From NCBI GenBank assembly GCA_037974965.1, contig JBBPFI010000013.1:868001-932000 (forward strand): a DNA stretch of 64,000 bases. Reading direction: 5' to 3'. A program made the translations under genes and the position numbers. This stretch comes from Dacryopinax spathularia (Eukaryota > Basidiomycota > Dacrymycetes > Dacrymycetales > Dacrymycetaceae). The notes under the pieces were generated by a model. The model was given only the letters and a program-made list of their open reading frames with translations. It ran no database searches and was not told the DNA's origin. This document shows, piece by piece, positions 45,478-58,278 of the stretch (position 1 is the stretch's first letter; every line of letters starts with the position of its first letter).

Positions 45478-46348
45478 GTATCCATCCGCCGGTCAGAGAG
45501 AGAACACTTGCTGAGAAGGGTACGAAGTGCGCCAATCTGCGAGCAGAGGAGGCAGAGGACGTAAGGAGCTAGAGTGCGCTCCCAAGTCAGCTATGAACGG
45601 TTTGAGGAAGTACGGACGAGGTAGACGAAGTGGATGTGCGGACTTTTTGGGATACCCCTCTGGAGCTGGCCACATCCTTACGTACTGTATCCTGTGAGCT
45701 GTAGGGGGCTGTTGAGCTCGGTGTTGTAGCATAGCAATAACCATACCACTTCTATCTCTGAATCGTGCCGAACATCCCGCCGTCCCCATACAGCCAATAA
45801 TACAGTACTTATTTAATGCGAGTGACCCCTCAAACCCCCAGGGACCGCTGACATTCCACAGCACAACAATGACGTCGCCGGCGGTCCCTAATGACATTAC
45901 GCACCTTACAAAGACAAAGCACAACGCCTCCAATTCATTCGCCCTTACAGTACCTCCACACGCCCAATCTCTCATGCTCTCTTACGCTCCCCCTACGGTA
46001 ATCTAAGAGATTCTGAGATGGAGAGGGGAGGGAATTGAGTTGGGGTAGGGAATCATGTGCTGAAGCTGTGCTCGGTCTTGTTCTGGGGCCCATGATACCC
46101 AAGGTGGGCGGCGTCGTGCGGCGAAGGCGGCGGCGAGGGAGTGGGAAGGGGTGACGTTCTCCGGTATGGTCGGAGTGTGCAAGCTAAGAGGTGAGGGGGT
46201 GGGGTTGGGGTATAAAAGTCGGGGAGGGAAGGTGGCCTTGGGTGCTTTTGTACAACTAAAAGTACTTACACCGGGTCGCCTCCGATTCTCAGCTGCCGCA
46301 ACCTCGACCTTCGACCTTTCCTACAATACAGCCAGCAACCCAGTAAAG
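45478..46348. other. intergenic
   Basis: No supported gene. The right part is the promoter of the next gene, with a TATA box at 46,211. Confidence 0.5.
46211..46218 (+). promoter_or_regulatory. TATA box of the small secreted-protein gene
   Basis: TATAAAAG in a GC-rich context, 138 bp upstream of the ATG at 46,349. Confidence 0.6.
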
Positions 46349-46941
46349 ATGTTCGCCCACCTCCTCGCCCTCCTCGCCCTCCCCCTCCTCGCCTTCTCCC
46401 AGTCGCCCGACTCCCTTTCCTCCGGGGCTGGAGGGACGATCGTCTCACCTCCATTTAACGCAACCTACAAGACGTGCGAAACGATCCTCCTCCCTCTTAA
46501 TATCACCGGTATCCCGGGAAACGTCGCGGCTGTCACTCTGGAACTTGTAGGGGAGGGCAGGGTGCCGCCTACTTATGGTGTACGTCTCTGGTCTTGACCA
46601 GCACGTGGAGGGATAAGAGGACTGATTGTTGGTTGTGGGGTGAGACAGTGGGACGGCGATATCTTCGTACCTGTTAACGGGACAGTAGCGGACAACATCC
46701 CCTACCCAAGCGAGTTCCAAACGGGGAGCGCTCCATCCGGTCATTACTGTCAGTCCTCGCCTCCTCGCCTCCACCGTCTTATTCTGCCTGAGTGAACTCG
46801 TACTGATGTGGTTTCCTCGCAGACCTGGAAGTAAACGAATGGGCCGTGAACTGCTCGACGAAGCAGCCGGTCAGGTATACGCTCCAGACGCAGGTGAATA
46901 TCGTTAATAACGGGTTTGATGAGTCGAGTTGTCCGTCGTGA
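46349..46941 (+). CDS. small secreted protein, unknown function
   Basis: Three exons (46349-46579, 46649-46748, 46823-46941) give 149 residues. The N-terminus is a clear signal peptide: MFAHLLALLALPLLAFSQ, with cleavage likely after Ser-Gln or nearby. The mature part has several Asn-x-Ser/Thr glycosylation sites (FNAT, LNIT, VNGT, VNCS) and three cysteines. Short beta-strand-like stretches (VAAVTLELVGEG, RYTLQTQVNIVN) suggest a small beta-sandwich. There is no GPI signal or membrane segment after the leader, so it is probably secreted or wall-associated. I recognise no family; fungi have many such lineage-specific secreted proteins. A TATA box upstream suggests regulated expression. Confidence 0.75.
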
Positions 46942-47370
46942 GCCTGCTTGCTCGGACCTCCACTAGACTTCCGGGAAGAGAAGAGGAGGAGATGGTGTGA
47001 CGACAAGGACTATGGACTTTTAACGACGAATGCTGTTGTTTACGAAATGAATCACACGAGCCTGACCATATATTTCCACTTGGGGCTCTTTGAATGACGC
47101 TACTAGTACTTGTGCTGTAGGGCAGAGACCAAGCCTGCCGGAAATCGAGCGCCCGACATGAATACATTCCTAAGCGCCCGCTCTGTCCCTGACCCTTACG
47201 ATCTGCAACATCAATGAATGACCATACATTCCTTATCAGTCCACTGCCAGCATTCGGCATCCATCAATCCGCCCCAGATGGTGCTGTTCACCTCATCTAG
47301 CTTTCCTTCTTCTCTCCTCGTCGTGTCTGGCAGCTTCAAGCAGCATTCTCTGCACCCTAGGTAGACGACC
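46942..47370. other. intergenic
   Basis: No gene seen; 3' flank of the secreted-protein gene and promoter of the hydrolase. Confidence 0.5.
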
Positions 47371-48599
47371 ATGGAGGACGTCGAAGTCCGCCCACCCGTG
47401 ACGCACCCAACGACCTATGGTGGCCTCTCCCCCTCAACACAATGGCACGAATACCCCTCTGGCCTCATCGATCTCTCCCGCCCGTCCTCGGGCATCTCAT
47501 CTAACCCAGCCGGTCCCGAGCTGGAAGGGGGAAGTGGGTGCTTCGACCTTCCTGTGGTGGGGAAGAGGAGGGTGAGAGTGAGAGCGGAGCTGGGAGCGGT
47601 GGTGGTGGTCGATATGCAGAAGTACGCCTCTTCCCACCTTCCTCCTTGCTCCTTACTTTGCCCAAGGAAGAGCAGGGACGCGAGCTGACCGAAATGGGGT
47701 AGTGTTTTCCTTATGCCGGAACTGGGACAACATCCCTCAGGCCTAGATTGCGCCGAGCCCATCCTTCGAACCGTCCGACATCTGAGAGACATGGGGCTAA
47801 AGATTATCTGGCTGTTCGTCCCCCCTCCTTTTCCTCTTCCTCCCCCCTCCCTCGGTCGGCTTCCCGGCCGTACACCAGAGGCTGACACGTCATTCAGGAA
47901 CTGGGGCATAGAGGAATCGACCAAGTTACCTGCGGCGCTGGATAGGGAGTTCAAGCTCGCCTTCCCCCGTGCCGCCTCAGGTTCAGGAGGAAGAGGGCTC
48001 GGCGCTCCTCTCCCTAACGATCTCGGCAGACTCCTGTACAAGGGTGAGCCAAATACGGAGATGTGGGCTCCGCTGCAGGAAGAGTATGAGTCGCATCGTT
48101 CCCGTTCTGCAGGTGGGGATCGGTGGGTTGATAAGCAGCGGATGAGTGGGTTCTTGGGGAGGGGTGGGGAGCTGGAGAGGGTGCTGGAAGAGGAGGGACG
48201 GAGGACGTTGTTCGTTGCTGGAATTAATGCGGACCAAGTACGCTCTCTTTCCTTTCTTTCTCTTGTCTTCCTTCTCCTCTCTTTCCTTTCCTTTACCTTC
48301 CTTTCCCTGTCCGTCAGAGGTAGCGGAAAGGAGATACTGATAGAAGTATGTAGAGCGTAGCCAATACGGTAGTGGACGCGTTCGCGTTGGGGTACGATGT
48401 GATCGCTCTGAAGGACTGTATTGCCACCACGACCACTTGGCCGGAGGGGGCGAAAGAGCAGTTGTTATTCAATATGCTGCATGTGTGTCTTGCGTCTTTT
48501 TGTCCCGCTTGCGGCGTGAGAAGGTGCTGACTGGATTGGGTGTAGGAGTATGGTTTCGTTACGGATTCTGAGAAGGTATTGGAGACGAAGCTGGCGTGA
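47371..48599 (+). CDS. isochorismatase-fold cysteine hydrolase homolog with Ser at the Cys position
   Basis: The family hydrolyses small amide or enol-ether substrates using an Asp-Lys-Cys triad. Five exons (47371-47621, 47703-47813, 47898-48237, 48354-48482, 48546-48599) give 294 residues. Family landmarks: AVVVVDMQNVFLMPELG (catalytic Asp in VDMQN), GLKIIWLNWG, WVDKQRMSGF (catalytic Lys region), LFVAGINADQ followed by SVANTVVDAFALGYDVIALK. In homologs the residue after Asp-Gln is the nucleophile Cys (NTDQCV-type); here the codon reads AGC, Ser. It follows the splice acceptor directly, so a different splice might change it, but no nearby acceptor restores a Cys in frame. The protein is either an inactive relative or uses Ser. 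Confidence 0.82.
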
Positions 48600-48896
48600 A
48601 CAATATGAAGATTCAGTCGTCTCGGGGACGATACCGGGAATCATGACAGGACAGCACTGCTACGGGATGCGTTTTGGGCACCAGAGCTTTCGATGTCAAC
48701 TGTCAAGCCGAGCTCAGATTACGCGCAAAGACTATACTGCTACAAAAACTGGATATATCTACGCAAAAGCTCATGTACTAGCTATGTATTCCATGGATGC
48801 TGATGATAAAAGAAGAAAGAAATATCGTCCTGATGCACTCCCAAAACTGGTTCAAGTTCAAGGCAGTTCTATTCCCGATCCCCGATCCGGCCTCGT
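48600..48896. other. convergent 3' spacer
   Basis: Shared 3' region of two convergent genes; AT-richer than the surroundings, nothing coding supported. Confidence 0.5.
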
Positions 48897-51800
48897 TTAG
48901 AGCTTCATATCGCCCCTCGGAGGCTGGAGCGCCCTGAGTTCTGCGATCACTCCCTCCAATTGACCCTTCACCGCCCGCGCGTGGCTGAGCAGCGGCCTGA
49001 TATTTTCCGGCGTCAGGGCGAGCTTCGCACTTGCCAACGGAGGTCGCTCGACACTGCGCATAGAGGGAGTCCGCTCGCGCTGATGCTGCTGAGGGTCGAA
49101 CGCCGTCTGGATGGCGAGAGGTTGCTTACCTGGCGTACAATAAGCCTCGGCGATCGGGAGAGAGACCTTGGACGCACTGGCTCCGTTGTTGTTAGTCGGG
49201 GTGATCGTGTTAGTCCCAGTCCCGCCTATGTCCCCCCGACCCCGAAGGGTGGCGACACCGTCATTCCCGTGCTCAACGCTGTTCCACTCGCTCTCATCGC
49301 CCAGATCGGTATCGATCGAGGTACTGCTCCCGTTCCCTGCTCTACGGCCCTGCTTCGGGCTGATAGTGGGAGGCAGGCTGCGGTTGGCCTTCTCCTGCGA
49401 TTGGCGAGAACCGAAGATCGAGCCCAGGCTCGGCTTGCGGGGTGAGGCACGGTTGTCCATCGATCCTTGGCGAGAGCCGCCTTTGGGTTGGATGGTAGGC
49501 GGACGAGAGGAAGAACGCAGCCCGCGACGGGTGGGCGTGCCTTGATTCCCCGCTTCAGCGTCGGAGGCCAACTCGCTCGCCATGTCCACGCTGTCGCGGT
49601 TCTTGCGACCGCCGAAGATGTCCCTGATGTTGGCGACGATCTTGCTGCCGCGGCGAGGGCGACCGATGCGCTCTGGCGGGCCAGACGTGGAGGCGTTGAA
49701 GCTCTGCTGCGTAGGCGGGCGGGACGATGGTGCTGTGGCAGGTCCGGCAGAGGCCATACCGGCTGCGGACGCCGCGCGGGACCTACCGCCAGCTTTGCTT
49801 CTCTCACCGTAGTCGACGACCTTATCGGTGTTGGACTCGCGCAGCATCTCCCCAAGCAGGACGAGCTGACGGCTGCTGAGCTCTTTTGGTGTCTGGTCTT
49901 CACCGCGATGAGTGCGCTCGACGTTGAGAGAGCTGCTCCTTGGGAATGGACCACTCCCATCCAGCGCGGACGGGAGTGCTGGCGAAGAAGGCGACGTGGT
50001 GAGGATGCTTTTGCTGGGTGCGGCTGAGGCCGAACGCATGCGAGACTTCGAAGGCGAAGGGCCAGTGGACCGGCGGGATGGTTCTGCCTCCGTAGCGCTC
50101 ATTGTCCCACGATCCTCGTCTTCACCACTCTGGGCAGTGATCCGAGAGCCAATACGATTTTTCGCAGCACGGACCGAGCCGCTGTTCCCGTTCCCGCCCA
50201 AGTCGACAAGGACACCTGCCAGCTCCCACCAGACTTCGTTTCTGGCTGATTCAAGCCTGGCAAGTCCAGCCTCGATCTGATGCTGCGAAGCCGCCGAACT
50301 GCGCCGAGCAGCACGAGGAAGCCGGCTGACCGGTGGTCCAGCAGAGGTCGACGCTGTCAGGAATCGTAACAGAGTTGCGTGCTGCGTTTGGAGGTCTCTC
50401 AAATCTATATCCATGTCAGCACTAGTCACAGGACATCAAGTGGCTGGGGCGCACCTTCGACCACACCCGCAAACTGCCGTACATCCGTCAACCCCTCCTT
50501 CAGCGTCCTTTGCTGCACACTGATCCTATGCGGGATCTTAAGCTCGCTCGTCTGCGAGCCCTTTTTCTCCATCGGCGCGCCGGAGGATGTTTTGGCAGGC
50601 GAGATGGGAGTCGTGGGCGACATGGCTCTTGATTGGGGAGCGCTCGATAAGGGCGAAGAGGCGCGAGGCGCGTAAGGCGACATGGCCCTCTTCGAGGAGG
50701 GGGACGACCGGGTGTCGGGAATATCATCGCCCGCGTACACGGCCCCGCTCTCATCCGTCCTCGCGACTGGGCCAACTTCCTCCGGCTCTTCTCGGGCCCG
50801 TAAGTCGAGCGATTTCCCGCTCGGCAAAGTAGGAAGAGCAGGAATCTCTTCCTGCCTACTGGACTTCTTGGGCTGAGGAACCACATCAGGCAAGGCGTGT
50901 CCTTCGAGCGAGTCCCGAGCATGCTTGATCGCTTCCTCCTTCACGCGATGCTTCCGCTGGCTCAACTTGCGCGGCTTGCGCTTTTCCTTTTTCTGCTCGG
51001 AAGGCGGAGGGACGTAGGAGGTCGGGACGGGCGGCACGGGTGGCGGTGGGGATGGAGCAGCAGGAACAGGAACGGGCAGCGCACCGCTGACAGTGGCGGA
51101 TCTTGGTCGTTCAGTCCTCTCACGCTCCGTCTCCCGTTCGCTGTGCTCGAGTTTCTCCTTCTCCCTCTCCTTTTCTCGAGTAGACTTGATAGACTTGCCC
51201 GACTTCCTCCAGCTGCTCTTCCTTTTCGGCTTCTCCCTCTCCGTCTCCTGCCCCTTCTCAGTCTCCATCTCTCCCTGATCAAACGCCTGCTCAGCACCCA
51301 CGACGTCTCCTCCCAAAGGCGGCGCCATCCCTCCTCCCTCTTCCTGTCCTCCAGCAGCCTCCTGTGCTGCGAGCACTTCTTGTGCTGGAACCGTATCCCC
51401 CCTCCTGCGCAAGCCAAACATCTCATCCGCCCTCTCCCTATCCCCAACAAACAACGGCGGCGCGCTTCCTTTCCCTCTCCTGTGCCCCAGGGCTGCATTA
51501 GCAGCAGCAGCGCTGGCGACCGGTAAGCCGGGGATCATAGGACCCGTTGAGCGCTCGTCGGCGCCTTGGATACCGGTCGAGGGATAGCCGGAGTCGTCGT
51601 ACCCCAGAGGAGAGGAAGACGGGGGTTGGTGGCCGTTTTGTCCTGCTTGGCCTGTTGGTGATGCGGACGCTGCTCGGCCTGGTTGACGGCCTGAGGCAAT
51701 GGGTGGATCGCGTCTAAACGACGTAGACGACGCAGAGCGAGGGAAGAGCCTCGTGATACTCGAAAGTCGGGTAAGGAATGCACCTGTTGAGCTCGAGGCG

Positions 51801-54800
51801 GAGGAAGAAGGAGGGGGCAGCATGCTCCTCGTTTGATAGTGCGGCTGCTGGGCTTGCTGAGCAGAAGGGGCGGCAGAGGAAGGGACAGTATAAGGCGTTG
51901 GCCGGTTCCCATCCACCGACCGCACAGGCCGTGAAGGGAGCGGCGGGGCGTCGGCTACCTCGTGCTCATGGTCCTCCTCGCCTCCGAGTTCAGGCTCAAA
52001 CGGTGTCTCGGCCCTGTCGGTCTCTTCCTCCCCTGCCTCATGTGGGACCGGTACCCTACCACGAGGTTGCACCCCCGATTGGGAAGGCACCGGAATCCGC
52101 GAACCCATCGCCGAAGCTGAAGCGGGTGCGGAAGGAGCAGAATCGGGCAACTCGACCATCCCGACCAATTCCTCATGTCCCGCCCCAGGTCGACTCTTCT
52201 TCCTCAGCCTCCGTCTTGGTCGCTCGTTCTCTTTCCCTATCGGTCTGGTAGGGTATCGGCTGGGCGGGGCAGTCTGCTTTCCCCCTCCCCCTGCTGCACT
52301 CGTGGTGCCGGAGGTGGAACGCATAAGCGGCTGGTTGGAGCGGTGCGAGAATATAGATGATCCGCCGCCGATGGAGGGCCGCCCGGCTGTGTGGCCGAGC
52401 TGGGAACGGGAACGGGATGCCGTTGTTGGCGAGGGTGGCGGTGGTGGGGACGTAGAGCTCGGTAGCGCCGATATCGGGATCTCGCCTGCTGCTGCTGCCG
52501 TTGGTTCGGCGGGTGCTCGTCGTGCAGAAGTAGACAACCTCGCCAGCCCAGCGAACCTCCCGGATCTGGGCTGTTCCGAACTGCCCCGCTGAGACTGCGG
52601 CTGTTGCTGAGGCAGAGACTGAGGAGGTTGGTCCGGAAGACCCTCATACCCCAAATCCTCATGCGGGTCCACCCCTTCCTCACCCATTCCTTCCTCGCTC
52701 GGCTCCTCCTCCTGCCCAGCACCAGCAGCATAGCGCGCTTGGACGTCCCGCTCATAATCACTCTCTTCTTCGCTCTCTATCTCCACCCCTCGCCCTCGCT
52801 GCTCCGCACCTCTCCTGCCTGCCGAATGTCCGGGTGCACGTGCGGGGCGGACACCGGGTAAAAAGCCCTGAGGAGGCATAGTGACCGTCCTATCCCCCTC
52901 CCCTTCCTCATACTCATCCTCATCATCCCCCTCCACGCCGTACTCTTCCCCATGTCCAACAGGCGACCGAGCATATCGGTCATACCCCGGCTCAGGCGTT
53001 GGGTCATATCGGCTCCCCGAGTCCCTCGGGTCCGTGGTGGGACGATAATGACTCCCACTACTCCCCGGCGGGCTTGCATACCCTCCTCCCCCTCCTCCTC
53101 CGACTCCTCCTCCGACTCCCGCGCTTGTGCCCAGCCCCAGCCCTGCTGCCTGTTGGTGGGAAAAAGAACCAGGCGAGATCGTCGGGTCTGGCGAAACGGG
53201 TTCCAGGAGCAGTGTATCCCGAGGAGTGTAGAACGCCTCCCCGTCGGAGTCTTCGAACCGGGATGAAGCGCGCGAGTCGCGTGTGGATCGGCGTTGGAGG
53301 AGAGCGGAGGGGGAGGCGGTGGAGGGGGGGAAGTTGAATGCCGGTAGTGCGGGGGAGCGGGAGGAGCTTCCTGCCGCAGTAGCAGAGGTTGGGTGGGGTT
53401 GGGAGGGTGCGCTGGGGCGGCTGGAGGCGGGGGAGGGGAGGAAGTTGGTTGCTGGGGGTGGGAAGGTGGGCGTCCTTGGCGAAGTAGCTCTTGGCGTTTG
53501 TGCTTGCTGTTGCGGCTGCTGACGACGAGGCACCCCAGGCCAGGCAGGAGCAGCAGCCGCGCTAGTACCAGGTGTGAGAGCGCCGGGAAACGGGTCCTTA
53601 TCGTCCTCCTCATCATCGTCGAACTCCAGGTCCTCATCATCATCAGCTCCGACGTCCTGGTGGGAGTGTTGAGGATACTGGGGATGTTGTGGATGTTGAG
53701 ATGCCAGATGAGGTTGACGTTGCGGAGGTCGTTCGTCCTCGCTACTACTCAGATCCCACACCGCGCTGTCCATACTGTTCCTCGGCTTGAGCGCCATCCC
53801 CCCTCCACCAGCAGCACCACTTCCAGCTCCAGCTCTCCGCCCTTGTCCACCAGAGTGCATGATACCCTCAGTTGGAGAATACGAGCCTGTGTGCAAGAGA
53901 TGCGAGGAGGAAGCTGAGGCGGATGCTGAGTGCGAGTAGGAGGGACCTGCGCGCGGGAGACGGGGGGATGAGGAAGGGGAGGATTGGTCGAGGAAGTCGT
54001 CGTCCCAGTTCTCGAGGCCTGCGTGTTCAGGTGTCAGCGGCAGTCCATAACCGAACAATAGTTGCAGGATATAGCCGGGACGGAGAAGAGGAAGATGAGA
54101 AGGGGAGAAAGGAAGGCGAGGGGGATGTTGAATAAGTGAGGAGAGGAAGAAACGAAGGAGGGAAGAAGGGATCGAGCGAGGAAAATAACAAGCGACAATG
54201 TTGGATGTTGGCCCACGTGAACCCCACGTCACGTCGCCCTTCCATCCACAAACACACCGAACCCACCCGAAAACGGGAACACCCGCGGAGGTGGTAAGAT
54301 ACGAATGGAATGGTGTGCGGTAAGCGAACAACAACCCGCTCCCTCCGAAGAAGCCGTCAACCGGGGGGAAAGGGACGTAATAAGGGTATAAGGGTATCAC
54401 GACAAATAAGACGTACCTGCGCGTATTTGGCTCTGCTGGGAAGAAGGCGCGACGCGGCTCATCGCGCTCTCCCTCTCTCCCTCCGAGCGCTCCTGCCCTT
54501 CCTCTAGGTCGGTGTCGGTATCGGAGTCGGAGTGCGAGGGGTTATGTGGACGCTCGCCGTGACCGACCGAGGCGAGGGAAGAGGAGGAAAGGAGGAAATC
54601 CTCGTCGAGCTCGTCGATATCCGGCTCTCTGTAGCGCAGGAGCTTGGCGCGGTAGTCGTCTGATGCTCGTGGTGTGTGACCGGGGTTGGAGGAGGTGCTT
54701 GCGATAGGTTCGTGTGGGTTGGTCGAGTGCTGAGCGACAGACGCGGGCGGCGGCGGCGGCGGTGGGCTCCTGAGTTGCACGTGCTCCCCGGCGCTTTCAC

Positions 54801-55059
54801 CTCCCCTCACACTCTCACCGTCGCTCCTCTCGAGGACAGAATCGCGCTGGACGACAACCTCTACACTCCTCCTAATCCCCTGCTGCTGACTCCCAGCGTG
54901 CTGAGTGACGCTAGGGGCTGCGAGAGAGGGGCTCTCCCGACGGTCCCTATCCCTGCCGCTCGCGAAACGGCGCTTTCGTCTAAGCCTACGCGGCGCGCTC
55001 CCCTCTCCTCCTTCCTGGCGCTGACGCTTTCGGACGAATGACCTGAGTCTAGTCAGCAT
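48897..55059 (-). CDS. large disordered protein, tentatively Byr4/Bfa1-like
   Basis: Three exons (55059-54417, 54018-50455, 50404-48897) splice in phase 1 both times and give 1,904 residues. Most of it is low-complexity: Ser/Pro/Gln/Gly-rich tracts, an acidic run (DDDEDLEFDDDEED) and many basic patches. Conserved-looking islands are IDELDEDFLL in exon 1, GLENWDDDFLDQ at the start of exon 2, VRQFAGVVE-type helix at the end of exon 2, LRDLQTQHATLLRFL and LARLESARNEVWWELAGVLV in exon 3, and a C-terminal helix (AVKGQLEGVIAELRALQ). The W-D-D-D-F island and the rN-x2-WWELA helix recall Byr4/Bfa1, the GAP partner that restrains the septation/mitotic-exit network, but the match is weak and the length is much greater than in yeasts. 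Promoter lies to the right. Confidence 0.8.
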
Positions 55060-56369
55060 CTTCCCCCCCTCTTTCTTTTCCTATGATGTGACATACCCGG
55101 GGAATGGGGGGCGTTATATAGGGTATAGAGCCTTCGTGTGACGGTTTGTGGTTAAGTGGTTGACGACCCAAGGGTGGTCTCAGCTCGTCGGGGAGTGAAA
55201 ATCAATCCGTGGGTAATGAAGAGGAGTGCTAAGGGGGGGAATGGGTGGCAAGAGGGGTAAAAAGACAAGGATGAGAATAAAGGGAATGTGGTATCTGGCT
55301 GCTCTCTGCGTTCTCCTGCTAGGAGGACGGGCAGGTAGGTAGTACTAAGTAGGCGGTCGAGGCCCTGACCGCGCTAACTTGCAGTTTGGTTCCGTACCAT
55401 CACCGGCGTTGTTGACTCCTTGCGCTGTTAGGCATGCCAGTGGGAAGAGGGTCAGTGGATCCTTCTGATCTCACAGTAGTTTGCCAGCACTTTGCTTGCA
55501 TCATGTACCTATAGCTTTCACTTCCAAGACTGACATGTTCAGCGGTGCCTGGTTGTCGATGCGAATGTTGTCGCAACCTGTCTCTCTTTCTCCCTCACAC
55601 GTGACTAGCAGTCTCACTTCCCTCTTTTCCCCTTGCACCTTCGCTCCTTCTCCGTGCAAGCTTCTGTTCGTCTTCCCCAGAATTGCCTTTTGTCCCCCCC
55701 CATCCCTAAGCTTCCCACCTTCCCAAGGCCGAGAAAACATCAGACCGTACTCTCCCTAGAAAAACGGACCGAACACGCTGTAGTTATGTTTTCTGTCCCA
55801 CGCAAAAAAGATATACTCATTCCCCAACACCATACTCGGAAAATACACGTTCCCCCTCGTCACACCTTAAAAGAACTTACTCGCGTATCAAACAAAACAA
55901 AAGCAAAACAAAGGTGTGCAAGCGCGATCATAATCAACTTGCGACCTCAAAGCGAGGTCAGGCAGGAAGAAATCTCAAAGGATTGAACAGGAAAAGACGC
56001 TCTCCTCCCCCAGGTGAGGAAGAGCGGGATAAAACAATATGAAAGATGCCGCAGGCACCAGCGCGTAAGAGTAGGTATGGAATAAGGAAGGGAGAAGGAA
56101 GGAATAATGTTGATGTACCTGTACCTGTATCGGAATCACAATCACGATCACGATCAAGAGCGCGTAACGGGTTGCCAGCGGGCTAGCGGAGAAGCGGAGC
56201 GAGAAGAAGGGAGCGAGGGACTCGTGAAAAGAGAGATGGAGCAAAGGAAGGGGGAATACAGAACGAGCGTGATGCGCCGACTCCGACTCCGATCAGATCA
56301 AGTCGATTCGAGTCGAGTCGTGCGCGAGACGTATACGAAGTCACTCGCGAGGTGCGAGGTGTGCGCAAC
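55060..56369. other. intergenic between two minus-strand genes
   Basis: No supported gene. Contains the promoter of the large disordered-protein gene and the 3' flank of the next. Confidence 0.5.
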
Positions 56370-58278
56370 TCAGAGCGCACTCCCCCTCGGCACCTCCTCC
56401 TCCTCCGGCGGGTAATGCGAGATCTCGCTCTCCCCCATCATCCCGTGCTCCATCCCATGCTCATGCCCATACTCCTGCCCCTGCTCATGGCTGTACGCGC
56501 TCACGACGCGAGAATGCTCGAGCATCTCACCAGCATTCGAATACCTGCTCCCCTCGCTCACCGCCCCGACACTAACGGCGCTCACAGTGCTCTGCCTGAA
56601 CGGGTTGTTCGTCGTTGCGACACTCAGTCTGTTCCCCTCGACCGCATAGGTCGTAGGGGCTAGGCTGAGCCTGCTCTGCATCTGGGGTTGGGCGATATTG
56701 AGCCGCTGCGTAGGGGCGAGCGAAGGCAAGATGGACAGGCTCTGCATCTGCGGCGATTGGGCGTGTTGCGATGGGTCGTACAGCACTCTCATGCCGGGGT
56801 GGGAGCCCACTGCGGCTGGCTGGGGCGGGAGAGGGGATGCGGCTCTGCGGGCGGCGTACGCGCGGAGTTGTTCGTCTGGCGTCATTGCTCCCGTTGGTGC
56901 GGGGGAAGAGGCGGGGAAGAACCCTGTGAGGGGTGACTTGGGTGCGGAGGTGACGGAGGCGGAGGCGGTGTTGGGCGGCGAGGGGGAACGGAAGCCGCTG
57001 TTCTCCCTGCTTTGCGTGGGCAGAGGGGGGATCTCGACTTCCTGCGGGAGATGGGTGGGCTGCCGGCCGGTGCGCATGAGCGTCATAGCGGGCATCTGGA
57101 GCACCTCGGTACGGAAGTTCTCGTCCATGCTTGCTCTCGCCACGTCGTCATCCGCGAGCAAAGTAGGGCCCTGGAGCTGAGTAGGGCTCATAGCGCCTTC
57201 GTCGAGTTCTTCGGTGGGCGTGCCGAGGACTTCCTTAGCCGCCATGCTCAGCCTGGGATGAACGGTAGGCGCGAAGCTGATCCTGGATGTGCGGGTTGTC
57301 TGGCCGTTGGAGACGCCGAGAGAGCGTTGGGTCTGGAAGGACGGGCGCGGGATGGCGGCCTTCTCCGACATCTCAGATCCGTGCGCGCCCACGCCGGCCT
57401 GACCGCCCTCGGACGCGAATGTAGAGCTGGGACGAGGCATGTAGACGGACGTGGCGAGGCTGCCGCGGTGCGCACCGACCGCGATGGACGCGCGGGCGGC
57501 GGCGGCGGTAGAAGGACGCCAGTCGGAGGAGATGACGGACATGCGCTTGTCGAGCGCCAAAGACCAGCGCTCGCGCTTCTTCGCCTCCTTCTTGCGCGAC
57601 CAGCGGATGTAGAGGAACCCAGCGAGGACGAGCAGCAGCACAGGGATGAGCACGGCTGCTGCGATGGCGCCCTTTGGCAGACCGTTCTTGAACAGCTGCG
57701 TAACGGACTGGTAGATCGAAGCGAGGCCACCTGACGAGCCGCTTGAGCTGTTGCTGTCTGATGCGGAGCCGCTGCTGGACGTGGAGCCCGTGGTTGTTGA
57801 AGCGGTGTAGTTGGCCGGGGTGGTAACCTTGAAGATCGGTCCTGAGGGGGAGGAGGTCATCCATGCCGGTTGACCAGCCTCGACGATCAACAGTTGAAGC
57901 GACTCGGTCGAGCTAGCCGTCGCGTTCCACCAAGCCGGGTTGATCATATCACTGTACGTGCCCGTAGAAGCAGGGACGTTCCCCCAGACATGGACGAGCG
58001 AGACGGCGGATGAGGGCGCATAGACGTAGATGTCTACTAGCGCTGGGGTGGGCGAGCCGAGACAGGCGTTGTTCCAGGTGATGTTGACGTTGCTGGACGG
58101 GTTGACGGCCTCGCCCGCAGTGGGGGAGACGTACAGGCCTCCGCTGGCACAGTCCACTACACGCATATGAGCATCTATCTCGGGGAGAACGTGGATGATA
58201 GGGCGCACCTGCGCGCTTGACGACGCGTTTGAGGTGGTGCACTGCCGCGCGACCTGCATGCATTGCGTCTATTCCCAT
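56370..58278 (-). CDS. single-pass membrane protein with Kre9/KNH-like ectodomain
   Basis: Two exons (58278-58209, 58156-56370) joined by a 52 bp intron give 618 residues. After a short basic N-terminus comes VDCASGGLYVSPTAGEAV, NITWNNACLGSP, DIYVYAPSS, VHVWGNVPASTGTYSDMINP and FKVTTP, the strand pattern of Kre9/KNH-type (Ser/Thr-rich GPI-anchored family) ectodomains. A Ser/Thr/Gly-rich stalk follows, then one membrane span (AIAAAVLIPVLLLVLAGFLY) and a basic stop-transfer (RWSRKKEAKKRERW). The long cytosolic tail is disordered with many RxS-type sites (RMSVIS, RISFAP, RLSMAA, RLSVAT) that kinases could use. The arrangement resembles a cell-wall sensor. A normal signal peptide is not evident with this start, so the 5' end may be wrong. 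Confidence 0.75.

Noticed and set aside
45493-45975. 160-residue minus-strand frame after the TMEM184-like gene
   Set aside because: No domain, no clear start context, and it lies in the expected 3' flank and intergenic stretch.
50897-51526. Plus-strand open frames across the large disordered-protein gene
   Set aside because: GC-rich low-complexity sequence leaves all frames open; splicing and composition support the minus strand.
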